Notes under the pieces: model-generated
Told to the model about the DNA's origin: nothing
Seen by the model: the letters and a program-made list of their open reading frames with translations, nothing else
The model's database searches: none
Translations under genes and position numbers: made by a program
In this document: in pieces, positions 23,330 through 33,759 of the stretch
How positions within the stretch are numbered: the first letter of the stretch is position 1
How the letters are laid out: each line of letters starts with the position of its first letter
Assembly: GCA_028023455.1 (NCBI GenBank)
Contig: JAQFVV010006294.1
Location: forward strand, 1,116,001 to 1,180,000
Reading direction: 5' to 3'
From: Epiperipatus broadwayi
Lineage: Eukaryota; Onychophora; Udeonychophora; Euonychophora; Peripatidae
DNA length: 64,000 nt

Positions 23330-24900
23330 ACTGATTTTTTACTCTGTGATAGGTAGCACATATGAAAGGTAATGTTTTTATTATTGTTTTTTTTTTTTGT
23401 TGGTTTGTTTTAGCTACCAGCACAATGGATGAATGGTTGACACACTGATTCAAGACTATTTACAATTTATTCCTCTCTAGCAAATTGATTGTATATAATG
23501 CAGTAATTTTTTTTATTCTGTTTTTACTAATTTTTGTTTTACTAACATGGTTTTCATTGTTTTTGTTTTACTAATTTAGTTTTTATTTGTTGTTTTATTA
23601 ACTTGTTTTTTTACTAACTTCATTTTATACTTTATAGGCATATGACTGCCTGATTGTCTTCCTTATTAGAATTTTGTTTCAGCTTCATTACTGATTACTT
23701 TTTCCAATTGGTAAACAAGATCTGGCATGATGAAATATTTTGCATATTTATATTAGCATATATGAACAGGTATGCTTCTCTGGAAGACGTATCTTGGAAG
23801 AGGTAGAATATAAACATTTTTTTATATAAATATCTGCCATAGAACCTTTTTAGTAATCATTGTCTGCCTCTTGAAATGAGAAATTTGTAAATTGTTTTCT
23901 GTATTGGCAATGATTCAGTATGATGATGATGATGTTATAAACAAGGTTGGTTTATCCAAAGTCTAAAATCAAAATAGTGCATCTTGTTTAACAGGCTTTT
24001 GAGTTTTCCCATAACCATTAGCAGAACTTTCATGATTCATACATATACACCACTTTTATAATATACCTGTACTATGATGATGATGATGACATTTTATTTT
24101 TTTATTGTATTTATAATGGTAAGTAATAATTTTCCACTTCCTTCATTATTTTTATATTCTGTTAGAATTTTAATTTTTTTATTTTTTATCTTTTATTAGG
24201 GAGAACTCTTTTCTTCCAGGCGCCTTGACAATTTGCAACAGTTGGGGTAGAAGATAAAAATGAAGAACTCTTATAGGAACATTTTCGGACATTGTAAAGC
24301 TATGGATTATCTCAGGTAAGACTTATTATATATCTTTAGAAAGATTTTTTTGTGAGGAATACAAAGAAATTATCACTGAAGATGTAATTTGCATTTTAGT
24401 TAATGTTAATTTCCAAATTATGAACAAACAATAAAATAATAATTATTTCGGTTGTGAAAATTTCTTTTTTCCTTATTTTTTATATAGTTATCACTATTTA
24501 TTTTATGCTTATTGTTTTCCTTAGTTTTTCTAGTTTCTAGCAATGTAATTGTTTTTGCTCTAACATAATTCAAACTGAAGTTATTGTGAAAATTGTGTAT
24601 CAGGCCAGTATTTTAAAAAGTTCAATATGGCGGCTTGAAGCTGAAGTAGTTAAATTTTACATATTTTAAATGTCTGTTGGAAAAAGGTTTGGCAATAAAT
24701 TTAGTTACCTTAAAAAAAAAAGATAATCAAACAGAAGTGGAACCTGTTTGTTTCACAGCAAAAATGATTGGAGAAAGTCTTCAACTTTCTGATCAATTGG
24801 AAAATCATTTTCTTTTTTAATGACACGAATTATGAATGAGCTCTTAAATCTAACGAGAGTTAAATAGTTCTATGTCTGTGTTATGTATGTATATATATTT
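23330..24900. other. VDAC intron 2, no protein-coding match; one splice-flanked block
   Basis: AT-rich sequence after the piggyBac-type frame. No later piggyBac domain follows, so the transposon is truncated. A block at 24220-24315 is bounded by TTTTCTTCCAG and CAG|GTAAGA and could be an exon on the plus strand. GAT-trinucleotide runs occur near 23925 and 24075. Confidence 0.4.
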
Positions 24901-24903
24901 TTT

Positions 24904-25016
24904 TACACACATATGTACATGAAGAAACTTTTAGACAGAAAAAAGTTACAAGTAAAAATATTTAAGAACTTTTAATTTCTACTTAGAAAAAAGTTTCTCC
25001 ATGTATGTATGTGCAT
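24904..25016. repeat. Small foldback repeat
   Basis: ACACATATGTACATGAAGAA followed by ACTTTTAGACAGAAAAAAGT is inverted at about 24985-25016 (AAAAAAGTTTCTCCATGTAT...). The arms are about 30 bases with mismatches, around a loop of about 40. It sits just outside the 25073 palindrome. Confidence 0.6.
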
Positions 25017-27167
25017 AAAAGAAAATTTAACTGTTAGTCATTAACATCCTCATGATAGCGTGTTATATATATTGTAACGGGCACATACGTATGTTACATT
25101 GTTTTTTATTATTAAACATAAAAAAAATAAAAGTTCGCAAATAAAACTTTTTTTTAAGAATTAAAAAATTGAAATTAAATGTCTTAAACTCGTATATATA
25201 TAAAATCGCACAGATGAAAAAAATTATTAAAATAAAACTTTATTAAAAATAGAAAAAGTATTTTAAAAGCAAAAACTTAAAAAAAGATTTAGAGATAAAA
25301 ATATATCTTTAAGTTTGAAGACAAATTAATTAATCTTTTGTAAAATGGAAATGATTATTTTAATTAGTAAGCTAGCCCTTGGGCATTTCAAATGTATAAG
25401 CAACGGTCAGATAGGAGAGGAAAAACAATAGGAACAGAATGGCCAATGAAAAAAATCCATCGGGGAAATCGGACCTCAACGGAAGGATCATCATCATCAA
25501 TGATGTAATGTCAATTGAATCCTTAAAATTAATATAAAAGAAAAAGTTTGGAAATTATTAGAGTTATTACAAGAGGACAGATATGTGTTAGTGCGGAGTT
25601 GGAGGTGAAGGGATTGAAAGACGCACTTTCAATTACTTCAGTTTTGTTAAAAAAAAAAAGAAATGACATCGTTTTTTTTTTACATTAAGGACCAGCTAAA
25701 CTAAAAGACCTCCGGATAAATAAAAAAACAACGGCTAACTGGATACCAATATCTTCAGGACGGCGTGGGAATTCCCATTCAAAATTACAAACAACTACAA
25801 ATTATGGACCTTTTAAAACCCTAAGAACTTTAGATAATTCATGAACATTAAATTAAAAACTTTCCATATTTAAAATAATTGCAATAGATTCCTATCTGAC
25901 CAAACTAAATTATTTATTAATTAGTTATAATTTTATTTGATGTATTTCCTTTGTGTAAAATCATTTCCATTTATTTTTTTTGTTCTTTAAGTTTTATTTA
26001 TGATTTTTTTTTTTGCGATAAATTAAATTATATAAATGTTAAACTTAAGTCGGGCGTGAATGGCTATATAGATTTGTAAAGTTATATTAGGGGAGGGTAA
26101 TCTTAGGCTATTTGTTTCGTAGTTGAATTAGGTCAATGGATTGGATATATTGATGTAATTAGTAGATGTAGTACGAGGTTCGCTACAGGCAGAATCGCTT
26201 TATACGCCGCACACACTCGTTTTACCTATGGGAGGAATTATAAGACGGAGACCGCAGTTCCTTCCTATAGTTTTTTTTTATTGCTCTTATCATCAGATAG
26301 ATGTAGTATTCCTATCTGACGAGAAGCAATTTCTTCTCTTAACATAATTGTGCTGTAGTATTTCGTATTACATTGAACACATCAATATTTCAGATGGATT
26401 GACGCCGGTTTAGCTGCGAACTTTTGGCCTAAGGTTAATAAGGGATGGATGAATGTTTTCTTTTCAAATGCAAATCTATGTAGTCTATTCATACTCGACA
26501 CTCTAAATAAATATGCATTAAATTTAAGCTGGGTATAGATGCTTACATGGATTTGTTATCGGTCAATTATGTTTTTGCTTTTCATATTTGATCAAAATAT
26601 ATAGACATTCGATAAATACTGATACCTTACGGTGAGTATCTTAGATGTATTTATGTCGGATGTCTTTTAAGTTATTGGTGCCAATGCGGCATCTTACGAT
26701 GAATGCTATTGGGTTTCTTATAAATTTCCCTCTGCAATTCCACCAATGATTTTATATTTTGATCGTTTATGTTTATTTTGAAATGTTTTTGACCGTGTAA
26801 TCTATGTAACCGATCTATACTCAACATTATAAAACAAACTTATAAATCCATCTGTGCGAACTTATAAAAATTATAATGTAAACTAGTAAAAATTAAAATG
26901 TAAATTAAAATCTAAAATAAAAGTTAAAAATAATCTTAAGTTTTAAAATGTAAACATACTAAAATAATAACGCTAAATGTTATATATATGTGTGTAAATA
27001 AATGTTTGTGTGTATAATTACTGGCAGTGGCTTATTTTATTCTTTTTTAAAAATTATTCTTAGATAAGAATTTATTGTAAAATATATATCTCTGATATTC
27101 CACTGAGCTAGTGACAATGGGCTAACAACCGGAATCAACCAATATAAAATAAATTTTTTTTTTGAAC

Positions 27168-27372
27168 TTACGTATCTGCCTACTATATAAATTTTTTTCT
27201 AGGTTCAAATGCCTAGATGGCGCCCTTGTAGTGCAGATTACGTTAAGTCCCCCTATCTCCGGATTGTTATAATATATATTATAACAGTCGGGGTAATTGT
27301 GGTCTTACCGTATCTGCTGTACAAGGGTGCCACCATGCCATTCGAACCTGGAAAATTTATAAAGTAGGCAGA
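27168..27372. repeat. Central foldback with about 95-bp arms
   Basis: ACGTATCTGCCTACTATATA...GGTTCAAATGCCTAGATGGC on the left is inverted on the right (ACCATGCCATTCGAACCTGG...AAGTAGGCAGATACAT). The midpoint is GTTATAATATATATTATAAC at 27268-27287, a perfect 20-base palindrome. A further inverted pair, CTGGCAGTGGCTTATTT (27021) and AAATAAGCCACTGCCAG (27484), brackets it. Confidence 0.85.
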
Positions 27373-28765
27373 TACATATTGTTAAGATCCAACTTTGTTT
27401 TATTATTTGACCATTAGACCATGTCACAAGCTGATTTAATATAAAACTTCTTAAAAATATATATTTTTAATATTAAAAAAATTAAATAAGCCACTGCCAG
27501 ATAATAACACATAAAAATTATTTATTAACGCACATATATAAATATTTGAAATTGAGCAACAAAATTTATCTTGTTTAGATTTTAATATTAATTTTAAATT
27601 ATTTGGAGTAAGCCCGCACAGATGGATATTTATAAATTTTTATTTTAGAATGTTGGGTATAGATAGGCTACATAGATTTCTCAGTTAAAAACTTTTCAAA
27701 ACAATCATTCAATCTCAGACAAAAAGTTCATAGCTAAACCAACATTTGCTTCTTGATATACGGATGCAACCAATGCAATATGAAGACGCTAGCATAAAAC
27801 CATGCTGACAGGAATGTGCGTCTGTCTGGCAAAGGAATCATGTATATAAAATAAAGAGAAATGCTACGTATGAGGGAGCGCGGTCTATCTGCCGACTTAT
27901 AGTCCCTATCCATAGAGCTAAAAGGGGTCAACATCGCAGGAAATACGCCTGCATCCATTGCAACGCAATGACTATGCCTTTGGGTCATGCATTCAGTTGG
28001 GCTTTGCCCTGTATGCTAAACACGCTTCACATTACATTGATATAAACACCCATATATCCCTCCACCAGCATCGACCTAAACATGAAATAAATAGCCCGAA
28101 AGTAAAACCTTCAAAATAAACATAAACGATCAAAATATAAAGTTATTGATGGAATTGCAGAGGGAAATTTACAATAAACCCAATGGCACTTATTATAAAA
28201 TGTTGCATTGACACCAATAACTTAAAAGATATACGAATATGTTTGGACACTCAGCATGAGGTGTCATATTTACCGATATATATATATATATTTTAATCAT
28301 ATGAAAATCAAAAAAAAACAAACTAAACACGTTAATGAATCTATGCAGCTATCTACACTCAATTTAAATAATTTAGTCAATAAATATTAATAAAGAAAAT
28401 GGAAATGATTTAATTAAATTACAAACTCAAATATATAAAATTAAACAATAATAACTGATTTTGAAATCTTAATAAGTAAGATAAAAGCTTGTTAAATATT
28501 GACGAAAGTTCTTAATTACTTTTTAAAATTTTATAGTTCGTGCTTTATAGTAGAGGAGCTCCTGGTTCCTTGTGCCAATTCCCGCAAAGTCTTTTATCAG
28601 TCATACTTTCATGGAAGACCGGTCTGTTGTTTATATCGTAGTTATTCATCTGGAGGCTGTCTTAGATGGTTTGATCCTGGAACTATTTTATTGTAGGACC
28701 CATATGATTCGGGTCTATAATAGTGCCATTCATAATTCAACAGTCACTTCATTTGAAATAAGTAA

Positions 28766-28794
28766 GAGGGTGAAAAGTGCATCTTTTCACCCTC
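28766..28794. repeat. Perfect 12-bp hairpin
   Basis: GAGGGTGAAAAG and CTTTTCACCCTC pair perfectly across the loop TGCAT. It lies in the right arm of the 4.1 kb palindrome. The corresponding left-arm place (about 25605-25640) shows only a weak version. No T-run follows that would make it a terminator, and none is expected in an animal genome. Confidence 0.8.
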
Positions 28795-29239
28795 CTCCTC
28801 AAAAATCAAGCTGGAACTCCAAATTTTTATATCTCTTACCTGACCTTTAATTACAAATCTGCCCCAAGGGCTCATTTACTTTGGATTAATTAAAACCATT
28901 AATCATTTCCATTTTGAATTTTAACACAATAGACAGTAATTTAATTATTGTACTTTTTTTTTTATCTTTAAATCTTGAAGTTTTTGCTTAAAATTTAGTT
29001 TTAAAATACTTTTTTTTTTTAAATAGTTTTCTTTTAATAATTTTCCATCTGTGCGATTTATATATAAATCAGTTTTGCAAACTTTTAGTTTTCAATTTTT
29101 AATTCTAACTTTTATTTGCGAACATTTATACTTTAACTTTTTTTTAAAAAAATAATGTAACGGCATGTGTACCCATTACAATATATATTTGCACTCATGG
29201 AAATGTATTCTCTAACAGCTAGACATAGCAGTCTGGATA

Positions 29240-29841
29240 TCGCAAGCTTCATAAATAATTAATAAAATCATTGTCTCAAAGTTTAATTACCAATTACATT
29301 GTCGACAGAAAACCATTAACACAGCATGAGACTGAAGCTGGCGCTAATTGTATTTCCTCTTATGACGAATCTGATTTCTTACCAGTTCACAAACTAACTG
29401 CATATTGCCAAATAGCGATGATTAAAATATGTATGAAAAAAATGTAAAATAAATTACGCATAAAAACATATTGTTTTGAATAAAATTAAATAGTCAATAA
29501 AAAAATTTTTTTTTCCTTCATATGTCATAGCATCGGCTGGGACGTGAACCCACAATCGTCTGCAACCAACTACTTGCTTGCAAGGTGGCTGGCTGTGATG
29601 ACTTCTCGGCTAACGCTTCTCAAATATTTGAAATTTTTTTATTAGTCATACTTTATTTCCTTAATTTTTTTTTATGAGAATTTTAAAGTAATTTTATCTT
29701 CTTGCTTTGGTTTTATGCGATTTCTGAAAATTAAGGAACATATCCCATATTTTTCAATGTAAGTTAAGTCTTATTTTTGTGCAATTTTTTTAATGCAATT
29801 TTCTGTGGAACCTATCTATTGCATAAAAAAAAAGACTCAGG
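29240..29841 (+). mobile_element. Right-part fragment of a Tigger/pogo-like MITE
   Basis: It is collinear with 48950-49394 of the complete copy: TGTATGAAAAAAATGTAAA (29431), TTTTGAATAAAATTAAATA, AAAGTAATTTTAT, CTTTGGTTTTATGCGATTT, GTAAGTTAAGTCTTATTTTT and GGAACCTATCTATTGCATAA. It ends AGACTCAGG before TA at 29842. The left half is missing. A tRNA-like insertion interrupts it at about 29518-29620. Confidence 0.75.
29525..29620 (-). mobile_element. tRNA-like insertion, possible SINE
   Basis: On the minus strand it reads AGCGTTAGCCGAGAAGTC (box A-like, cf. tRNA-Ser/Leu TGGCCGAG) and ends GTGGGTTCACGTCCCAGCC (box B-like, cf. GGTTCGANTCC) with a roughly complementary acceptor part (AGCGTTAGC / GCCGATGCT). 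Between them is CCTTGCAAGCAAGTAGTTGG. It is absent at the matching place of the 48103-49394 copy, so it is an insertion. Too irregular for a working tRNA; a tRNA-derived SINE head or tRNA pseudogene is the best guess. Confidence 0.45.
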
Positions 29842-29879
29842 TATAAATCCTTTATGTTGCTTTTGCAAATTAAAAATAA

Positions 29880-31030
29880 ATCAAGATATAATATAGAATA
29901 AAATATCTTTATATAACAACAAAATAATATATGACAATAGCTGTAATATAATCATAACATATAAATGCTTTTTTCGGCAATTTTTAATTTTTGCCCTTTT
30001 CAATATGTCTTGGTTAACTAAAAAAAAAACAAACTTATATTGCATACATAGCGACATCTACTGGCTCTATATAAAATTAACATGTCTATAATTATGCTTT
30101 AGTATATAACAACACACATTATATAACCCTCCATTCATTTTTCATTATCCAATTATTAGTTAAAGTAATTGACGTTTTATAAATGTTCATACAATTATTT
30201 GTTACAATTAATGTAATTAGTTTCATATATCTTCCTTCTATTAATTTCTTTTAATATAATTTAATGGACTTATACTCTTAACACAATCCTATTCTATATT
30301 CATATTTTAAGTAGTGAACATATAATGCAGATCTGTCATCTCTCCTATTAATAGCATTATTATGTTCCTTAGCCCTTTCTTCCAATTGCTTCACTGTATG
30401 TCCATAATAAATCATACTGCAAGCTCCACAAGTAATTTTATATACTATACCATTTTTATATCATCTTTTATAATTTCCTGCTAATATATCAAGATTTTTA
30501 CTATTTTACACCATCCTATTTTTATCTATATAATTTTTATTTTTTAAAAATATATGATAAATTTTAGGAACATATGAAAGTTTTATCCATTTGATATTGT
30601 CTGATTGACTATTATTACCCAAATTATATTGTTTATAATTAAATAATGTTTCTAATACTTCTAGGGTTATATCCGTAACTAGTATACAATTTTATACATT
30701 GCTCTTTTTGTAAAGTAGCTTTATATCCGTGTTATATTTGTCATTTTTATTTTAAAATTTTTTAATAACTGCCCTTTTTTTGTATCCACGCCTGTTGCGA
30801 ATCCATAAAAATAATTTTTCTTAATTTATCTTCTTTAATGAGATGTTTTAATAAAACCATATTATTATCATCTACCTTTATCTCTATATCTAAATACTTT
30901 ATTTTAGCATCAATTTCTATGATTGTAAATTTTATATTATCCATATTATTAAGTCCATTGTAAGCCTTCTTTATAACTCTTTTATTACCAATTATTAATA
31001 TATCATCAACATACCTAAAAAAAAAAAATT
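29880..31030 (-). mobile_element. Penelope-like retroelement, 5'-truncated, minus-strand arm
   Basis: On the minus strand from 31020 the frame starts at the polymerase active site (FRYVDDILIIGNKR), continues through the thumb region (open at 30762-30944: IKYLDIEIKVDDNN, HLIKEDKLRK) and, after breaks, reaches the GIY-YIG endonuclease at 30450-30290 (KITCGACSMIYYGHTVKQLE, then ERAKEHNNAINR and DDRSALYVHYLKY). This is the Penelope order, reverse transcriptase then GIY-YIG nuclease. The 3' untranslated part runs to about 29880. A partner copy starts in the opposite direction at 31068, so the two form an inverted pair. Confidence 0.88.
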
Positions 31031-31067
31031 ACTTATGCATATTAATGATAAGAGGTAAATAATATTA

Positions 31068-33300
31068 TAAAAGGTTTAATTTTAATACGTAATAGTTTAT
31101 ATTTCAAATATAATAGTGAATATTGGAGTATACATAAAAGATGGGTAATGGACTGTGCAATTAGCAGATTAATGTCAATATTTATCAATGAAATGGAAAT
31201 GAAAATTGTTAATAATAGAATAGAAAATCAAGATATAATACATTACTTTAGGTATGTTGATGATATATTAATAATTGATAATAAAAGAGTTATACAGAAG
31301 ATATAATGAACTTAATAATAATATAAAATTTACTATCATAGAAATTAATGTTAAAGTAAAGTATTTAGATAAAAGTAGATGATAATAAAATGATTATATT
31401 AAAACACTTCCTTAAAGAAGATAAATTAAGAAATATTATTTCTATGGATTCGCAACAGGCATAGATACAAAAAATGGCAGTTATTAAAAATAAAAATGAC
31501 AAATATAACACGGATAGAAAGATAACTACTTTACAAAAAGAGCAATTTATAAAATTGTATACTAGTTACGGATATAACCCTAGAAGTATTAGAAATATAT
31601 TATTTAATTATAAACAATATAATTTGGATAATAGTGAATCAGACAATATAAAATGGGTAAAACCTTCATATGTTCCTAAAATTTATCATACATTTTTAAA
31701 AATTATATAGATAAAAATATTAAAATAGGATGGTCAAATAATAAAGATGATATAAAATATAATAAAAGTATAGTATATAAAATTACTTGCGAGATTTGCA
31801 GTATGGTTTATTACGGACATTAAAACAGGCAAAACTCTCTATGTATTGCCACTCAGTGCAAGCCAGAGTAAAAAAACTTAAATTGAAAACACAATAATGT
31901 TTTCAAACTAAGCTCATTAGCTTATATAGATCTGAACTCAGTTACAGTGCCTATACATTTTGGTGTTTTTGGTTCTTTAATAACCATAACCACCACTATC
32001 CTATTAGGCAGGATTGGTTTTAAGCCAATAAACATCACATGATCACCATTTCTTATGTTTATCTTAACTGTTATTAAAACAGGCAAAACCTCTCTATACG
32101 TATTGGCACTCAATGCAAGCCAGAATAATCAATGGATGCCTGAAAGTTTGTGCATAAAATCCCCATCTAGCGCCTACCCATCCAATATCTCCGGACTAGT
32201 TTCTGGCTTGTGGCCTTCGTCAGTGAGGAGCCTTGGATCTGAGAGCACTGTACCTAGATCATAGGATCTAATGCAACTCTCCAGCAACCACCTTTTAAAA
32301 ATCTCTACAATATTTTCAATCCAAGCTCATTAGCATATACAGCCATATAAGTCTGAACTCAGTTCAGTACCCATACGTTTTGATGTCTGGTTCTTTAATA
32401 ACCATAGCCACCCCTATTCTTATTAGGCAGGATTGGTTTTAAGCCAATAAACATCACACGATCACCATTTCTTATGCTTGCTCTTAACTGTTATTAACAG
32501 GCAAAACTCTCAATATGTATTGCCATTTAGTGCAAGCCAGAGTAATCAATGGATGCCAGAAGGCTTGTGCATAAAATCCCCATCTAGTGCCTAATCACCT
32601 AATATCAGACTAGTTTCTGGCTCACATTAGTCGGGGACTATTGTATGAGTAGGTATTAGATGAGGATTTTATGCACAAGCTTTCTGGCGTCCATTGATTA
32701 CTCTGGCTTGCACTGAGTGGCAATACATATAGAGTTTTGCCGGTTTTAATAACAGTTAAGAGCAAGCATAAGAAATGATGATCACGTGACGTTTATTATG
32801 TACGTACAGCGAAGCAATTGGAGGGGCTAAGGAACATAATAATGCTATTAATAGGGAAGATGACAGATCTGCATTATATGTTCACTACCTAAAATATGGA
32901 CATCGAATAGATTGTGTTAAGAATATAAGCCAATTAATTTATATTAAAGAAATAAATAGAAGGAAGATATTTTAAACTAATTACATTATATATAACAGAA
33001 ATAATTTATGAACATTTATAAAATTTCAATTAATTTAACTAATAATTGGATAATGAAGAACGAATGGAGGGTTATACTAAAGCATAATTATAGGCTTGTG
33101 TTAATTTTATAGTGCCAGTAGATGTCACTATGTATGGAATATAGGTTGTTTTTTTGTAGTTAACCAAGACATATTGAAAAGGGCAAAAATTGCAAATTGC
33201 CGAAAAGAGCTTTTATATGTTATTATATTACAGCTATTGTCATATATTGTTTTGTTGTTATATAAAGATATTTTATTCTATATTATATCTAGGATTTATT
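31068..33300 (+). mobile_element. Penelope-like retroelement, plus-strand arm, with insertion
   Basis: It begins earlier in the reverse transcriptase than its partner (YWSIHKRWVMDCAISRLMS at about 31120), then IIHYFRYVDDILIIDNKRV (31230-31300), the thumb region, an open stretch 31474-31710 (TTLQKEQFIKLYTSYGYNPR, then WVKPSYVPKIYHTFLKI) and the start of the GIY-YIG domain (VYKITCEICSMVYYGH, 31770-31822). There a 970-base insertion breaks it. It resumes at 32796 with KEHNNAINREDDRSALYVHY. Its 3' part to 33300 is an inverted copy of 29880-30150. It cannot be active because of stops and the insertion. Confidence 0.88.
31823..32795. mobile_element. Repetitive insertion inside the Penelope GIY-YIG domain
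   Basis: The target text GTTTATTACGGACAT (31808-31822) recurs in altered form (GTTTATTATGTACGTAC) at the right edge near 32790-32806, as expected of a target duplication of about 14 bases. The interior repeats itself: AAACAGGCAAAACTCTCTAT...GTGCAAGCCAGA at 31825, 32073 and 32498, and CATAAAATCCCCATCTAG at 32153 and 32571. Its last 160 bases (32633-32795) are an inverted copy of 32460-32620. It has no coding motif. I do not recognise the family. Confidence 0.7.
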
Positions 33301-33616
33301 TTTTCTTTAACTATTGTAATATTTCAACTCTATTATAAAATGAAATTTATTATTTGTTAAATGCCTGAATTTTCACAATTGTCATTCATAACTGTTTCTA
33401 AATTAATATAATTTTAAGCATCTTTTAATCTGTCAAATGATTGGTTTACATTGTATTATGATTCCAATTCTTGTGCCAGCATTTCCAATAGTTTTGTATA
33501 AATTTTATTTACATCAAAAATTTATATAATATATATTTCTATAGTGATATGTAAACACACATATATAATAAAATGTACTAAGAATTTTTATTAAGAAAAA
33601 CCACTACAAAACTTAC

Positions 33617-33751
33617 CATAATCTCTGTGTTTATACTTGGTTTCTAATGAGCCAAACACTTTTCCTGTATCATTGTTAGAATGTCCACCCACTGTAAATT
33701 CTACTCCACTGTTCGACCGTGTTTTCCCTTCAAGTTTAATAAACCCAAAAT
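33617..33751 (-). CDS. VDAC: VDAC coding exon 2 (residues 23-67)
   Basis: The acceptor is TTTTTTTAG (33752-33753 are the AG) and the donor GTAAGT is at 33611-33616. It completes an asparagine codon and reads FGFIKLEGKTRSNSGVEFTV, GGHSNNDTGKVFGSLETKYK, HRDY and the first base of a glycine codon. This matches the second to fourth beta-strands of VDAC (FG..KLD.KTK...G.EF...G.SN...GKV.GSLETKYK...YGL). The exon has 135 bases. The GHSN and GKVFGSLETKYK wording is closest to arthropod porins as I recall them. Confidence 0.96.
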
Positions 33752-33759
33752 CTAAAAAA

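Larger units (their letters stand above)
25073..29180. mobile_element. 4.1 kb palindrome made of two inverted TIR elements around a central foldback
   Basis: The outer ends TGTAACGGGCACATACGTAT (25073) and the inverse of TGTAATGGGTACACATGCCG (ending 29180) begin a long inverted similarity. Matching pairs include TTCGCAAATAAAA and AATCGCACAGATG (25130-25215 against 29045-29130), the CCCTTGG block (25375 against 28866) and CCTCTGCAATTCCA...AAAATATAA-type sequence (26730-26790 against 28120-28165). Each arm also ends inward with CCATCTGTGCG or its inverse (26842 and 27612), so each arm looks like one TIR element of 1.6-1.8 kb. No transposase is recognised. The flanks are AT-repeats, so a target duplication cannot be judged. 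Confidence 0.8.

Noticed and set aside
27734-27988. 84-codon minus-strand open stretch in the 4.1 kb palindrome
   Set aside because: It has no motif and no counterpart frame in the opposite arm, so it is probably chance.
28766-28794. Hairpin as a transcription terminator
   Set aside because: There is no T-run after it, and hairpin terminators are not used for animal nuclear genes.
25073-29180. Polinton/Maverick identity for the 4.1 kb palindrome
   Set aside because: Polintons have long terminal repeats but are 15-40 kb and encode polymerase B and an integrase. Nothing of the kind is seen here.
31808-33000. Repeats with spacers as a CRISPR array
   Set aside because: The repeats are long, few, irregular and partly inverted, inside a retroelement of an animal genome.
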